This document shows positions 45,738 to 59,038 of a stretch of DNA of 64,000 nt, one piece after another; position 1 is the stretch's first letter, and each line of letters opens with the position of its first letter. This stretch comes from Dama dama (Eukaryota > Chordata > Mammalia > Artiodactyla > Cervidae), in assembly GCF_033118175.1 (NCBI RefSeq), contig NC_083711.1:40744001-40808000 (forward strand), written 5' to 3'. The notes under the pieces are model-generated. The model ran no database searches and had not been told where the DNA came from. It worked only from the letters and a program-made list of their open reading frames with translations. Made by a program: the position numbers and the translations under genes.

Positions 45738-46151
45738 ACTAAAATCGAGATTTGCAATGACAGTCTCCTGAAATTAATATTGTGAATTGTTCAGAAGAGT
45801 AAGGCAGTAAGGCAGAAGGCTACACGCAACTTTAGGATGACATGGTAACCATGCAGAAAAAAATTGCATGACTCAGCACAGGGGTAAATGCTGACAAATT
45901 GTTACCTGACTCCTAGTACAATTTCAGGCAACTAGACACATAACTGAAAAAAAGCAAGGAAAGGATTAACATCACAAATAGAAGTTGATTATACTAAATG
46001 CAAAGGAAAGCAGAAATAAAGCCAATAGTCTTCTTTCTTTCAAAAGTGAGATAAAATACTTAGAATTTAATAACTTTGGCAAGAAATAAAGGAGAAAATC
46101 TCAACTGCATAATATTGTGATTGATAACACAATATATCCATAGAGGACATT

Positions 46152-46656
46152 CAGTTCAGTTCAGTTCAGTTCAGTCACTCATTCATGTCCGACTCTTTGT
46201 GACCCCATGAATCACAGCACGCCAGGCCTCCCTGTCCATCAGCAACTCCCAGAGTTTACTCAAACTCATGTCCTTTGAGTCAATGATGCCATCCAGCCAT
46301 CTCATCCGCTGCCATCCCCTTCTCCTCCTGCCCCCAATCCCTCCCAGCATCAGAGTCTTTTCCAACGAGTCAACTCTTTGCATGAGGTGGCCAAAGTATT
46401 GGAGTTTCAGCTTCAGCATCAGTCCTTCCAATGAGCACCCAGGATTGATCTCCTTTAGGATAGACTGGTTGGATCTCCTTGCAGTCCAAGGGACTCTCAA
46501 GAGTCTTCAACACCACAGTTCGAAAGCATCAGTTTTTCAGCACTCAGCTTTCTTCACAGTCCAACTCTCACATCCATACATGACCACTGGAAAAACCATA
46601 GCCTTGACTAGATGGACCTTTGTTGGCAAAGTAATGTCTCTGCTTTTTAATATGCT
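46152..46656 (-). mobile_element. BovB (RTE) LINE, 5'-truncated, intact target duplication
   Basis: 505-bp antisense copy from the terminal (tcagt)n at 46152 to the truncation at 'tttttaatatgct'. Flanked by a perfect 12-bp direct repeat atagaggacatt at 46140-46151 and 46657-46668. The minus frame 46500-46183 stays open across the C-terminal ORF2 part (TLMLGGIGGRRRRGWQRMRW), so this is one of the least decayed copies here. Confidence 0.95.
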
Positions 46657-46668
46657 ATAGAGGACATT

Positions 46669-47399
46669 ACAAATGGTTAAATGAGGTAGAGTAGGCACTT
46701 ACTGCTTTTCTTCAGTGTCACCATTATTTTTCCAGTTTTTCTTTTGACAAAATATTCACTGTCCACATTGCATTCAGGAAAGGACAGTTTCCACCACCAG
46801 TTCCAGCTCTTGACATGTGATCTAAGGCAATAAAACATTTTAGTCTACTCCAATTGCCACCCAAGCCCCCAAAATTGCTTTAAGAATTAGATACATGAAT
46901 CAGTTTAGGCCAATGATCTGAAGTTTTTATAGACATAGAAAATAGTGCTTTTTTTTTTTTTTTTGCTGAATTTGAACTAAGCGGACATAAATTTAGAATT
47001 TTCTACTGTACTGAAAGTGAAACCAACGTACATAATAGAGCTGAGCCCCTGGATCTTAAATTCTAGGCATCTAACTCTACTCATGAATTTTACACAACAC
47101 AATACATTCTTTCTTTTAGCCTTAAGACAATTGAAACTGTGTTTCCGGTTGCTTTCAAAGTAACCAAAGCAGCTTTGACGATCTTTTAGCTTATATTCAA
47201 GCTTATGCCAACTCTATTTTTATAGAGTTGAAAACATAAATGATCAAAATAGATTTAAGGAAAGATGAAGATTTTAAAAGATAATCAAATTTTCCACATG
47301 TACTCAGCCTTTTCTATCAAACTTATCAGACACAACTGGTTTATAGTAAGTTCTTTCCATTCTTTAAGAAATAGATCATTCCTATAAATTAACTTGGAC
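46669..47399. other. Intergenic DNA with poly(T) tract
   Basis: A T run at 46949-46966 could be an old retroposon tail, but no body is recognised. Otherwise AT-rich, no gene. Confidence 0.4.
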
Positions 47400-47740
47400 T
47401 TCAGCAATGCCACTGAATATGGCAACCCCTGGCCACATGTGGCTGTTGAACTCTTGAAATATGTCTAGTCTGAACTGAGATAGACTCTAAGTATAAAATA
47501 CTTACTGAATTTTGCAGACATAGTATGACAAAAAGGAATGTAGTATATTTTTAATAATTTTCATGTCGAATGCATGTTGAAATGTTAGTATTTGACATTT
47601 TGGATTGAACAAAATATATTGAATTAATTTTACTTATTTCTTTTTACCTTTTAAGTATGACTACTAAGAAAATTTAAAATTGCATATATGGTTCACACTT
47701 GTGGTTTGCATTAAATTTATACTTGTCAGTGTTTGCCTAA
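47400..47740 (+). repeat. Old mammalian interspersed repeat, class not assigned
   Basis: The motif run 'ctggccacatgtggctgttg', 'tctagtctgaactgagatag', 'taagtataaaatac', 'gaatgtagtatatttttaat', 'gactactaagaaaatttaaa' matches a dispersed mammalian repeat that I recognise but cannot name safely. Confidence 0.45.
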
Positions 47741-49342
47741 AGTACACAAAAAGGAAAAATTTTAAACTTTAGTGAGATACAAGGGACATTTTTCTTTATA
47801 TTAATGTTGATTATGATTTCATAAATGTACACATCACCTTAATATATAAACCCTGATAACAATTTAAACTAAACAAAGTGATGTATACTACCTTTGTGAA
47901 TACAGACTACTATCTTCTGTATACTGGACCTAGAAGCTTGAAAATCTTGACAAAAATTGACTTATCATTATGTAAATAAATTTACTGACACATGTAGGTA
48001 GGACTAGTTCTAAGTACAGTTTGATTGAAAGTTCAAATGATACACCAGGTCTATAGCTTGGCTTTTGGTTGGCCCTGTTCTTAGGTTCTAATCAGTGGCC
48101 CCATTGACTTCAGACTCAGAGCATGGCTGCTAGTGCAATAGGCATGAGTTCTCATCTGCTAGGTCCCCCATAAGCTCTGACATTGGGTTGAACTGGGTCA
48201 TTTACGTCTTTTGTGGAGGAAAGTAGAAGACTGATTTTGTGATCAAATATAAAATCTATTGTTATGACCTTGTGGCAGAGACTGCTATTGTCCTCGGATA
48301 TCAACTCTCAGCTTCTTAATAATGGGAGCTTGATTTTTACCAGACACAATAAACACCATATTTCCCAGAGACCTTTGCAGCTAGGTGAGTACAGTTGCTT
48401 AATTCTAGCAATGGGATGTTGTGACTTCTAGAAAATATCCTAACCGGAATAAGTTTCTTTGTTTCCTTCCTTTAGGCTGAAAAACACACGTGATGGCTGA
48501 ATTTAAGCAGCCTCATTTGACTAAGAAGTGTAGCCATGTGAGGAGGAGCACAGGACAATGTTATCAAAGAAATCAGAAAACCTGATAATTATGAGACTTT
48601 CCTGTGAGACTGGTTTGGATTATATAAGAGATATGAACTTCTATCTTGTTTAAGTTACTATTATTTTAGATTTTCTGCCACTTAATAATGAACTTAATTT
48701 TTATTGATAGAATTCCAAACTATCAATTTTGTGTATGACCCAGGTCATTAATTTTGGAGAGCTATCAACATTAAGAAACAGAATAAATCATATTTTGCTC
48801 ACACATTTTTTATTTGGCAAATACTTGGCTTGATATTTCCCTTTATTTTACTTATATATTTTTAGCCATCCTATTTTTCTTTATGTTAATATTTTGATTA
48901 CAGTTAATATTGAACATGCTTTTATAATTCTAATGCTCAGGAGTTTATTAGAGTTACTTAAATAGTGTTATGTGAGTAATTATTCAGGTTTTTTAAAAAT
49001 ATAGTTTATCATTATGTAATTTAGGAAGTGTCAGCCTGATTATCAAATTTCCCATACATTTTAGTTCTCGTGTTTATTATAAATGTCTTTATAGTTATTA
49101 AATCAAGACCAAAATTTCTGTCTGGACATGAGATTTCACTTTTCCTATGAAGATTTATACAGATGTAATCTTTCTTGTCTTATTTTGAATAAAATCACAG
49201 TTATCTATAAAAATGTGTGTGAAATGATGTGTGTGTATAAATAAAATTTAGAAATAAAAAACAATTAAATTTAAAGACAGAGTAAATCCAACTGTAAAAG
49301 TTATCAGATCAAAATGAAATAACTTTTTGTCTTCTACTTCGA
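47741..49342. other. AT-rich intergenic DNA
   Basis: 48270-48670 resembles an old dispersed element (ending 'cttgtttaagttactattat'), not assigned. No gene. Confidence 0.4.
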
Positions 49343-49556
49343 GGGCTTTCCAAGCGGTTCAAGTGGTAAAGAATCCACGTGTCAGTGCAGGAGGCACAAG
49401 AGACTCGGGTTCAATCCCTGGGTTGGAAAGATCCCCTAAAGAAGGAAAGAGCAACCCACCCCAGTATTTCTTGCCTGGAAAATTCCGTGGACAAAGGGGC
49501 CTGGTGGGCTAGTATCCAAAGGGTCACAAAGAGTTGGATACAAACTGATCATGCAC
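49343..49556 (+). mobile_element. Bov-tA SINE
   Basis: Plus-strand, older copy: head 'gggctttccaagcggttcaa', 'gggttcaatccctgggttgg', end 'tacaaactgatcatgcac'. Confidence 0.9.
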
Positions 49557-49783
49557 TTCCTAGACACTTCTATTTAGAAAAGGATTCAGGAAAAAGCAGT
49601 ACCAAAACAGATGCTTGAGTAAGTTTGTGCTAAATAGGTTAAGAAAAATACAATTGTTAGGAAAAAAAGGATAGAGAATCCTAAAAAATCAAAGGGAACT
49701 ACAGACCTGAGGGAGTCATGACTAAAGGCCGGTGCAGACAGCATTGGCTGTGATATGAGAGATCCTGGTAAGGGAAACTCTGA

Positions 49784-49992
49784 CAAGTGCTCGGGGCTGG
49801 TGCGCTGGGATGATGACCCAGAGGGATGGGATGGGGAGGGAGGTGGGAGGGGGGTTCAGGATGGGGACACATGTAAATCCATGGCTGATTCATGTCAATG
49901 CATGGCAAAAACCACTACAATACTGTAAAGTAATTAGCCTCCAACTAACAAAAATAAATGAAAAAAAAAAATAATAAGAAAAAAAAAAAGAA
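49784..49992 (+). mobile_element. Ruminant L1 3' end with intact target duplication
   Basis: 5'-truncated L1: 'gtgctcggggctggtgc' to 'cctccaactaacaaaaataa' and an A-rich tail. Flanked by a perfect 14-bp repeat aagggaaactctga at 49770-49783 and 49993-50006. Recent relative to other L1 pieces here. Confidence 0.93.
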
Positions 49993-50298
49993 AAGGGAAA
50001 CTCTGAAGAGGAGAGAGAATCATGTTGAAGTAGACAATCAGGTGAGGAGATGGCTGTAGAAGCCCAGAGATAACCATAAGGGTGGAAGTAGAAAATAGAT
50101 TGGAGAGAGGTTAGAAGCTTTAGCAGAAAATTTGGTCACAGTCTAGGTCTGTCTTCATAGCAAGTACAGGATTAAAAACCAACCCCATCAATGTGTTTGT
50201 TTAACTGAGGAGGACTGGGTCATTGCAATGAGAATCAAGAAGAAAAGTAATAGAAGCAAGAGGAGCAGTTTTGTCTTTAATGAGTAAGCCCCAAGTGT

Positions 50299-50508
50299 TT
50301 TTCAGTTGCTAAGTCCTGTTCGATTCTTTTTCCAGTCCATGGATCATATGTAGCCCGCCAGGCTCCTCTGCTTGTGGGGTTTCCCAGGCAAGGATACTGG
50401 AGTGGGTTGCCATTTCTTCTTCCAGGGGACCTTCCTGACCCAGGGATCAAACCAGCATTTCTTACATTTCAGGCTGATTCTTTACTGTTCAGCCACCAAG
50501 GAAGCCCC
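50299..50508 (-). mobile_element. Bov-tA SINE
   Basis: Antisense copy with a small duplication in the body (tccatggatcatatgtagcc) and an eroded head (ccagcatttcttacatttca). Confidence 0.9.
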
Positions 50509-52084
50509 AGTTCCAAGCTCCCTTAGTGGAATCCGTAGGGGAAGTTCAGAGGCGGTAAACATTCTGGGGTGAATACATCAACTGAGAGCAGCAGAGTCTC
50601 AGGAAAGTTCAACCTCCTTAGAACTGCAGTCATGACTCTTTGATTCCTGAAGATAGTACAAAACACACATTATAATGAAATGATTTTAAATCACTGGATC
50701 ATTTTCATAATTATTTTGAGCTACAGCGTAGCAAATAGTATTGGATATGGGTATTGCTTTTAAACTTTTCTTTTTCTCTCGGAAATAGGTCCTCTTTTAA
50801 TTTGCATTATGTTGTAGATAGATACAGTTTCCTGGTACTATTTGAAAGTTTCATACTATACATTTAGGGGGATTTAATATGGAATTATACAGAGTTGAAC
50901 TGAGCCTCATTAATAACAGCATTCATATCAACTCATGACAAGGACAGAGGTTTGCAGTTTTTCAGGGTATGAGACACAAAGGAAAGCTTCTACCAAATGG
51001 TTCCCAGAATATTTTCTATGTTCCAGCTCTGTCAACAAGGGAAAAGTCAATGCTTACTTACAAGAATGTTATTTTGTTACACATATGAGTTCTGTTAGGT
51101 TTCCTGGTATGTTGAGGTATTAGAGATATGTGTACTTTTTTCCAGGTGGTACAGTTTTATTTCATTTCTGGCATGGCCCAGGTGTTTCTTTTGCGTGCCT
51201 GTGCATACACATAAGAGCTCAGTGAACCCAGCCATGTATTAGAGTGAAAATATTTTTTGAATTATTGCTTTGAATTATTTTTTCAAATGTTTTATATTAG
51301 GAAGAATGTAAAATATGATTTTTAATACTGTTGAATTTTTAAACCCATGTGGATATTTTAGGGTAAATTTAATTAGATTTATATTAGTATAATTTATATA
51401 TTATATTAAAAAATATATGCATAGTTAGAACTGTTTAGTGGTTGAAAAGCTTTTGGAAGCTCTGTAAGAAAGTCAAGGAAATAGCAAGTAAGGAGAGAAT
51501 GGCTCCTTTTTCCAAGCAATTCAGATTTATGAAGGCCCAACTTTTCATTGTAGCTACACCACCCGACTGAAAAATTCAGCTCATTTTTTTTTCTCATCTG
51601 CTTTAAGGACTAGGAACTACAGTATGTGATTATTGATTCTGGAAAGACTGGAGAGAGATAATGAAAAAATGGATTTATTGAAGGATTCTATACAATTTTA
51701 TTAAAAATTAAGTAGCACTTCCATAGTGCCATAGGAATGTAAAGCACTTTTATTTACATTATCATGCTTGAATTTTCATGAAGGTCAACTATAATTTTGC
51801 CCAAACTTGTACCCTTGTTAAATATAGTATATATAGCTATTTATGTACCCTTGTTAAAATAGTATAAATAGCTATTTATGGTATGAATATTGATTTGGCC
51901 TCCTTCCTGGCTTCCTTTATGTATTAGTTTATATAATCTCTATTCTTTCCTTCCTATAAATTGTGTTATCTTGTCTTAATGATATATTCCTAAAAGTTTC
52001 CTTAGTATTTTCCTAAACAAGTTGAGTTCCAGTTAAAATAAAAAGAAAGTGAAATCAATAATGTTATTTTACCATTAACCCTCC
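50509..52084. other. AT-rich intergenic DNA with a short tandem duplication
   Basis: 51810-51845 and 51846-51880 are 36- and 35-nt tandem units starting tacccttgttaaa and ending tagctatttatg. No gene or recognised mobile element. Confidence 0.5.
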
Positions 52085-52478
52085 CCCACTTATCATACTA
52101 AGTGAAGTTAGTCAGAGAAAGACAAATATTATATGATATCTCTTATATGTGGAATCTCAAAAAGTGAAACAAATCAAATTATTAACAAAACAGAAATAGA
52201 CTCACAGACATAGAAAAGAAACTTATGGTTACCAAAGGGGAAGAGAAAAGAGGGATAAATTAGAAGTTTGGAATTAACAGGTATACATTTCTATATATGA
52301 AAAAGATAAACAACAATGACCTACTGCATAGCACAGGAAACTTTATTCTGTGTCTTGTAATAACCCGTAATGAAAGGAGTTTGAAAAAGAATATATATAG
52401 CTAAATCATTTTCCTTTATACCTGAAACTGACACCATTGTAAATCAACTATACTTCAATAAAAAAAGAAAAAAAAAAC
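52085..52478 (+). mobile_element. L1 3'-end fragment
   Basis: 'cttatcatactaagtgaagt', 'tcttatatgtggaatctcaa', 'gacctactgcatagcacagg', 'cattgtaaatcaactatact' and 'tcaataaaaaaag' are the ordered motifs of an L1 3' end in sense, with a poly(A)-like tail at 52461-52478. Confidence 0.85.
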
Positions 52479-53798
52479 CACTGAAGTTAAAGGGGATTCA
52501 GTCTACTTATATATATGTTAATATAACTAAGGCCTAACATGACTAAGGCCTAAATCTGGGATCTCTGAAATTATTTCACCTTTGCGTTTTTAACTGCAAC
52601 CTCTAAAGTCAGTATCCTCCACATTGGTAAAACCTCAGCTCCATGCACCAAAGGGGTGGTCCCCTACAGTCAGGTTCAGACTAACAATCACCCCAAAAGA
52701 CTGAAGTGATTTCTTAAATACAGGGGAGCTGTAGGACATAACTAGATTTCAATAGAGGTCACTTCTTCTTAAAATGTCCATTTAGGAACTCAGAGTAATA
52801 TAGCAGGAATCACATCAGGCATTTTTTATAAGCCTTTCTCATTTAATTATTACAAAGCTCTATGATTTAGTACTATAATGACCCTGTTTTGCAGAGGAGA
52901 TAGCTGATTTTGAGTCATTTTCTTTAGAGAAATTTGATGTTTTATATCTATATTTATCTCTGTATATGTGCATGTATATATATATACACATATAAATAAG
53001 TAGGTAGACTTATACACATACATTTTAAACTAAAGAGTTTGTGTATATCCTTCCAATTTGATTCCATCACCTACAGCAGAGCATTTTTGAGGGGAAAAAA
53101 TGTATGATTTGTTGCTGTTTATATAGTTCAATTTAATTAAAAATGTAGCTCCTTTTGAAACTTCCTAAAGAAGCTGACAAACCAAGTGTTGTGAATCTTT
53201 AAATGACTGTATTGTGTTCAAATATTTATGGCATGGCAGAGGAAGCTCTAAGAGAGCAAAAAAACAAGAATACAAGCAATAATTGGAGATTTTAGTTTCT
53301 GAGGGATTTGAAGTTTCTGAAAGGCAGTGACTGGGTTCCCTGTCATTTTCAAATGTCCTGGAGACCACAGAGAGGGTTTAAAGGACTTTAGAGTTAAGAG
53401 AGAGAATAATCAAAGGGAATAAGGCAAGCAAATGTTGGAAAGGCTCAGGAATCAGCGCACAACCAGGGTGTAAGCTATTGAGAAAAACAGGACTAGATTC
53501 TATCTAGGAATTTACAGTGCATTTTATAATTCTTCATTGACATGCTCTAAAAATGTGTAATTTAGCATAATAAAGGAAGTATTGTTTATGGAAGGAAGAG
53601 CAGAAATAGGGAAATTAAGGTTAATTCTGGATTTTTGAAGCGTTTTATCTGTTTCACACATTAGTTCAAATCTTACCTGAATGCTACCAAAATAACAATG
53701 GGGGGGGGGCAGAAAAATAAGAAGAAACTCTTTTATACCTCAAAATTTGAGCAGCCAATAAAAAATAATAATTTATATTTACCATCCTAAAAGGGCAG
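52479..53798. other. AT-rich intergenic DNA
   Basis: 52820-52910 may be MIR-derived (cctttctcatttaattatta). A (ta)n-like patch lies at 52974-52990 and a run of ten G at 53700-53709. No gene. Confidence 0.4.
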
Positions 53799-54890
53799 CA
53801 CTAAAGAACGTTCAAACAATCGGATAACTCATCTCCCATGCTAGTAAGGTTATGCCCAAGATCCTTCAAGCTAGGCTTCAGCATTACGTCAACCGAGAAC
53901 TTCCAGATGTTCAAGCTGGGTTTAGAAAAGGCAGAGGAACCAGAGATCAAATTGCCAAAATTTGCTGGATCAAAGAGAAAGCAAGGGAATTCCGGAAAAA
54001 CATTTACCTCTGTTTCTTTGACTTCGCTAAAGCCTTTGACTGTGTGTATCATAACAAACTGTGAAAGACTTATTAAAGAGATGGGAATAACAGACAATCT
54101 TACCTGTCTCTTGAGAAACCTGTATGTGGGTCAAAAAGCAACAGTTAGTACACCCTGTGTGCAATGGCACCCCACTCCAGTCCTCTTGCCTGGAAAATTT
54201 CAAGGACGGAGGAGCCTGGTAGGCTGCAGTCCATGGGGTCTCGAAGAGTCAGACATGGCTGAGCGACTTCACTTTCACTTTTCACTTTCATGCTCTGGAG
54301 AAGGAAATGGCAACCCACTCCAGTGTTCTTGCCTGGGGAATCCAAGGGATGGGGTCGCACAGAGTCAGACACGACTGAAGTGACTTAGCAGTAGCAGTAG
54401 CAGTGTGGAACAACTGCCTGGTTCAGGATTGAGCAAGGAGTGTGACAAGGCTGTTTATTGTCACCTGTTTTATTTAACTTATACACAGAGCGCATCATTT
54501 GAAAGGCTGGTTGAGTTACAAACTGGAATCAAGATTGCTGGGAGAAATATCAACAACCTCAGATATGCAGATGATACCACTCTAATGGCAGAAAGCGAAA
54601 AGGAACTAAAGAGCCTTTTGATGAGGGTGAAGGAGGAGAGTGAAAAGGCCAGCTTAAAACTCGATATTAAAGAAACTAAGATCATGGCATCCGGTCCCAT
54701 TACATCATGGCAAATAGAAAGGGAAAATGTAGAAGCAGTGACAGATTTCCTCTTCTTAGGTTCTTGTGGATGGTGACTGCAGCCATGAAATTATGACAAT
54801 TGCTTCTTGGCCAGAAAGCTATATCAAACCTAGACAGTGTATTAAAAAGCAGACATCACTTTGCCAACAAAAGTCCATAGAGTCAAGGTT
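53799..54890 (+). mobile_element. BovB (RTE) LINE, reverse-transcriptase fragment in sense
   Basis: The only sense BovB piece with a readable RT core. Frame 53852-54064 has ELPDVQAGFRKGRGTRD and FFDFAKAFDCVYHNKL (catalytic Asp of motif A). Frame 54405-54776 has the catalytic RYADDTTLMAESEKELKSLL and KLDIKETKIMASGPITSWQ. The two are split by an in-frame stop/frameshift and by a Bov-A2 SINE inserted at about 54160-54404. Both element ends are truncated. Confidence 0.92.
54160..54404 (+). mobile_element. Bov-A2 SINE nested in BovB
   Basis: Starts inside the first monomer (caatggcaccccactccag), has the linker 'cacttttcactttcatgctc', the second monomer, and an agcagtagcagtagcag end. BovB sequence resumes at tgtggaacaactgcc, so the SINE is younger than its BovB host. 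Confidence 0.92.
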
Positions 54891-55318
54891 ATTTCTATAG
54901 AAATAAAAAATACATATTTTTATTTTTGTCATCTTTTATGTGCCAGTAACATAAAACTATACTCTAGACACCCCCATATGAGCTGGAAGAGCCACAGACA
55001 TATTTTAATAAACCCTGGTATTGTTAAAAACATCAGAAAGAAACCTTGTCTTTAGACAATCTACCAACTGCCTGGGTAAGTCTCCTATCCTGTCCCTTCA
55101 AAGAGCTCTCTTTGCTTTTCCTTCAGTTTTGGATTTCTGCCAGAAGATAAAGAGCATGTTATTCAACTTGGTCTTTGGAGAGATATAACCGAACCGGCAG
55201 ATAATTTAATAATACTGCTTGACCTCTTTGTCATATTGATTTATTTATTTACTTATTGGAGAGGAATGTATAGACTGGAATATCCTATTAAGGGAGGTTA
55301 TGGAATCATCCTAGGAAT
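54891..55318. other. Intergenic DNA
   Basis: No feature recognised. Confidence 0.4.
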
Positions 55319-55324
55319 GTGTGT

Positions 55325-55360
<36 letters not shown>
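55319..55360. repeat. (GT)n microsatellite
   Basis: About 21 gt units with one ta interruption (gtgtgtgtatgtgtg). Confidence 0.96.
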
Positions 55361-55362
<2 letters not shown>

Positions 55363-55930
55363 TTCTCTGAAGTAGACATTTGACTAGATACCATATTGAA
55401 GATTTATAAATCACTATGCTTCTGTCATTTTATTCTAAACCATTTACCTTGCTGAATTCAATTTCTATGAAAAAATTTTGAATGCATTTAAAATCAGAAA
55501 ACATCACAAATTATGAACTACAACGAATGTCTCCAGTCTCTGGAATTCTTTTGGTGACTGTCTAGATTTCTAGTTGACATCTGTCTCTCTGGAAATTGTG
55601 TACATTTAAAAACTTGTTCCTGAGTCAGTCATTTAGATTCCTAATTACAAATATTCAATTACAATTTTATATAAATATTATCCGTGGTTTTTTACACTTA
55701 AAAAAATCAACCCCAAATATTATGGTTTTGGAAATGGTATAATTTTCATTAGTTCAAATGTTAGTTCATTGCAAAATACCATTCTCTTGAGAGCTCGACT
55801 GATACATTATTCAGAGCAAGAAGGCATTTCTTTAAGTGTTGTGATACAACATCAGTAAATATTTATAGAATAATTGTAAAATATTATTGTCATAATATTG
55901 GCAAATACAAATTAAATAAATATGTTTACT
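55361..55930. other. AT-rich intergenic DNA
   Basis: No feature recognised. Confidence 0.4.
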
Positions 55931-55938
55931 ATGTACAG

Positions 55939-56151
55939 GGCTTTCCTGTTGGTTCAGATGGTAAAGAATCTGCCTGCATATGCAGGAGACCTGGGTTCCA
56001 TCCCTGGGTCAGGAAGATCCCTTGGAGAAAGGATTGGCAACCCACTCCAATATTCTTGCCTAGAGAATCCCATTGACAGAGGAGCCTGGTGGGCTACGGT
56101 CCATGGGGTCTCAGAGTTGGACATACTCTGTGACTAACACTTTCACCTTAC
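55939..56151 (+). mobile_element. Bov-tA SINE
   Basis: Plus-strand copy from 'ggctttcctgttggttcaga' to 'gactaacactttcacctt', flanked by atgtacag at 55931-55938 and 56152-56159. Confidence 0.93.
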
Positions 56152-56159
56152 ATGTACAG

Positions 56160-58815
56160 GGCAGATTTGACGTTGAGGAATAAATCTGTGAGGAGGTAGC
56201 ATGATATGTGTGTGACATCCACCGCCACGTTATAGGTTTCACTTTAAGACTAGCTTTCCAGATATAGTATGTAATTCCTGAGTATCTTCCTTCCTATTTA
56301 AGTAAACCACCATTAATTTGACAGTGGTATAAGCTTAGAATTAATCATATTTTTTGTACACTTAGTCAATCATAATAGAGAATCCAAACCAATTCATAAT
56401 TTGTAGGCAACTCTTTGATTACCTTTACGCTTTTCTCTTTGTATTTCTTGCTGTAGTTATTTATTGTACAAAGCAAATCCGAGCTTTCCTTTCTACACCT
56501 GACTTCCTCTAAGTAAGGAATATTTTGTTATCTGTTTTTTACCCACAAGTTACTCACTTCATTAAGTCTCCAGAGCATGACTTAATTAGTCTCATTCTCC
56601 AAATGAATTTTGAAACCATCAATTTATACAATTTGTGAATGCCACTTTGAATTTTTCCACTACTTCTCTGTCTGACTTACAAATAATTAAAAACATTTAT
56701 AGTCTTTTGATTTTCTGCATATCAGGAAGCATAACTACATACTATTTAAGACAGCAGACAAAAATCCTGTGTTTACATATCTTGTTTTATTTTTACAAGT
56801 TTCCAGTGAAAAATCATTCCTCTCCCTCTTTTCACCATGTCATAGATGAGGATTTTGAGGACAGTGATAGCAAGTAACACATCCAGAGAAGGCACATGTG
56901 ATCAGTAGCTGGTATCAAAGCTCCAGATTCTCAAGCTGGGGTCTATTTTGGATCGACCTTGGGGTTACTTCAGTAAAGTCACTACTCACTTTTTCTCTAT
57001 TATTTTTAACCATTGAAAATTGTTGTAAATTTACTCTCTCAAAAAAACAACTCCAAATTTTTATAAATTCCTGAACAAAAGAATTTTAGATAAAGAGAAA
57101 ATGAGAGCAATAATCTCAACTCTGACAATCAAAGATTCCCAGAAAAGGAAGTTAGTTCCTTCATAAAGTATGATGCTCAGAAAAGAAGAATTAGAGATAG
57201 ATTTTAAGCTGTACATTTAGTGAAAAGTATTGACACTAATTACCCAACATTTCTGCAGTGTTGTTTTGAATAATTTAGAACTATTAGACATTCAACAAAA
57301 GTTTTAAATGCTCCTTGAAAGTTATAGTATTGAAATACTCAGATGTCAGTTACAGGCATTTTTCCTAGCTTGTTTTTAACTTGTTAAAAATCCAGCCACA
57401 TGCAAAGTTGTATTCCTGGAAACCTAAAGATTCATTCTAATTTTGTTTATAGGTTTCAAATTCTGAGACACACATATTTGAAGATTTCCTATTACTGTAC
57501 ACTTTGTTGAGTGAACCCTAATTAATCTTAAAAGAGAGAAATGATAAAGATTCTCACTAGATTCTACAAAACATCAAGTCTGGTCTAGGCATCTGAGATT
57601 AAATATAGGATTTTGTAGTTTAAAGTACTTAGTGGTATTAAAAAATACCTAAGGGTACAAAATAGAGGGTAAATGTGGTTATCAAATATACATTTAGAGT
57701 ACAATTTGACTGAATATATTTATAATAAATAGACATTTTTGTTTATTTATTTTTTTGAATTGAGCATTTCACAAGCAATGTAAATTTGGAGTGCCCACCA
57801 TCATGATAGAAGAGAGTAAGTGGAGGTGATGGCTATGGAATGAACTTGAAAAATAATTATTTTATGATTATCTGATTGTTTCATCAAAATGTTATGCATG
57901 AAACTGAAAAGCATATAATTCTTACTGAGGCAAATATAGATTTCTTGATATCATGATTGTGTTATGTTATTTTGAAAGAAAAATTATGAATATGTAAGAA
58001 AGTATTGACAGCTTCATCAATATTTTGGTCACAAAAAAAAAATTAACCAGGAAAAGTTCTATTAATTTCAAACTAGGTAAGTATATCCAACTTCTCTTTG
58101 AAAGTCATTTTATCAACAGAAGTATATATTGCAACACAGTAGCCTCTCTGGTTTCTGAAGGCACTGATTTGTATTATAATTATCTGAAAATTCTTGCTTC
58201 AAAAGAGTCCTTTTTGAGATAACCAAACCTAGTTAATTTAGCTTTTCATTAGTACTGATTTCATTAATTTCTTTTACTCTGTATGCCAAACTTAGAAACA
58301 AACTTTTTAAGCCCTGACACTCAAAATTCCCTGACTGGAAAGTCACTTTATAAGTCAGAAAAAAATAAAACTTAAAAAGAAAGTGAGTTCCTTTCCATTT
58401 GAAAATTGATGCTTTCTCATTCCCAGAATGAAATGGATAGCCGGTGGTAGCTGAATTTTTGAGCATATTTATAAAATTACACAAATTTCTAGCACCTAGA
58501 CATATGCAGTAGAATTTTGTGAAGCTGTATATACTTGCATTACTATTTGTTTGAAATGTTTTGATTTCTTAAGAATATGTTATATCCACATTTAAATATG
58601 AACACAAAAATAATTTCAGCATCATATATAAATAGAAAAAATCCATTTACTTCTCTTCATCTACAAGGTAACCAATAATTATTGCCACAGCTGTGCTTAT
58701 ATTAAGACATATTTTTAAATTTTTATTAAATTGTACTCAGTAAAATTTATTAAGCATTTTTTATTAAAAATAAATATTTAATTATTAAACAATTTATTGG
58801 AATATTTTCTAATTG
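56160..58815. other. AT-rich intergenic DNA
   Basis: 2.6 kb without recognised ruminant repeats. A short MIR-like trace may lie around 56760-56900. Open frames at 56635-56877 and 58025-58484 are unconvincing. Confidence 0.45.
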
Positions 58816-59036
58816 TGTCTTAAGAAATTGGATTCCGATCACCATAAAACCCAAGACTGCGAGCCACGCGGCAGAGCAGTTCTCCTGGGTTCCCTTACCT
58901 ACTGCTCTCCACCCGGGTGCCCTTTCCCAATAAAATCTCTTGCTTTGTCAGCATGTGTCTCCTCGGACAATTCATTTCCGAGTGTTAGACAAGAGCCCAG
59001 TTTCGGGCCCTGGAAGGGGTCCCCCTTCCTGCAACA
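58816..59036 (+). promoter_or_regulatory. ERV-B partial 5' LTR (U3 remnant, R, U5)
   Basis: A TATA-like cataaaa at 58843-58849 sits ~25 bases before a plausible R start (gcagagcag, 58871). AATAAA is at 58929-58934 with a T/G-rich stretch after it. U5 ends near 59036 (...gcaaca). The enhancer-bearing bulk of a normal U3 is absent, so promoter strength is doubtful. Confidence 0.8.
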
Positions 59037-59038
59037 AA

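Noticed and set aside
53700..53709. Run of ten G as a G-quadruplex or switch-like signal
   Set aside because: A single isolated homopolymer without further G runs; most likely a simple mononucleotide tract.
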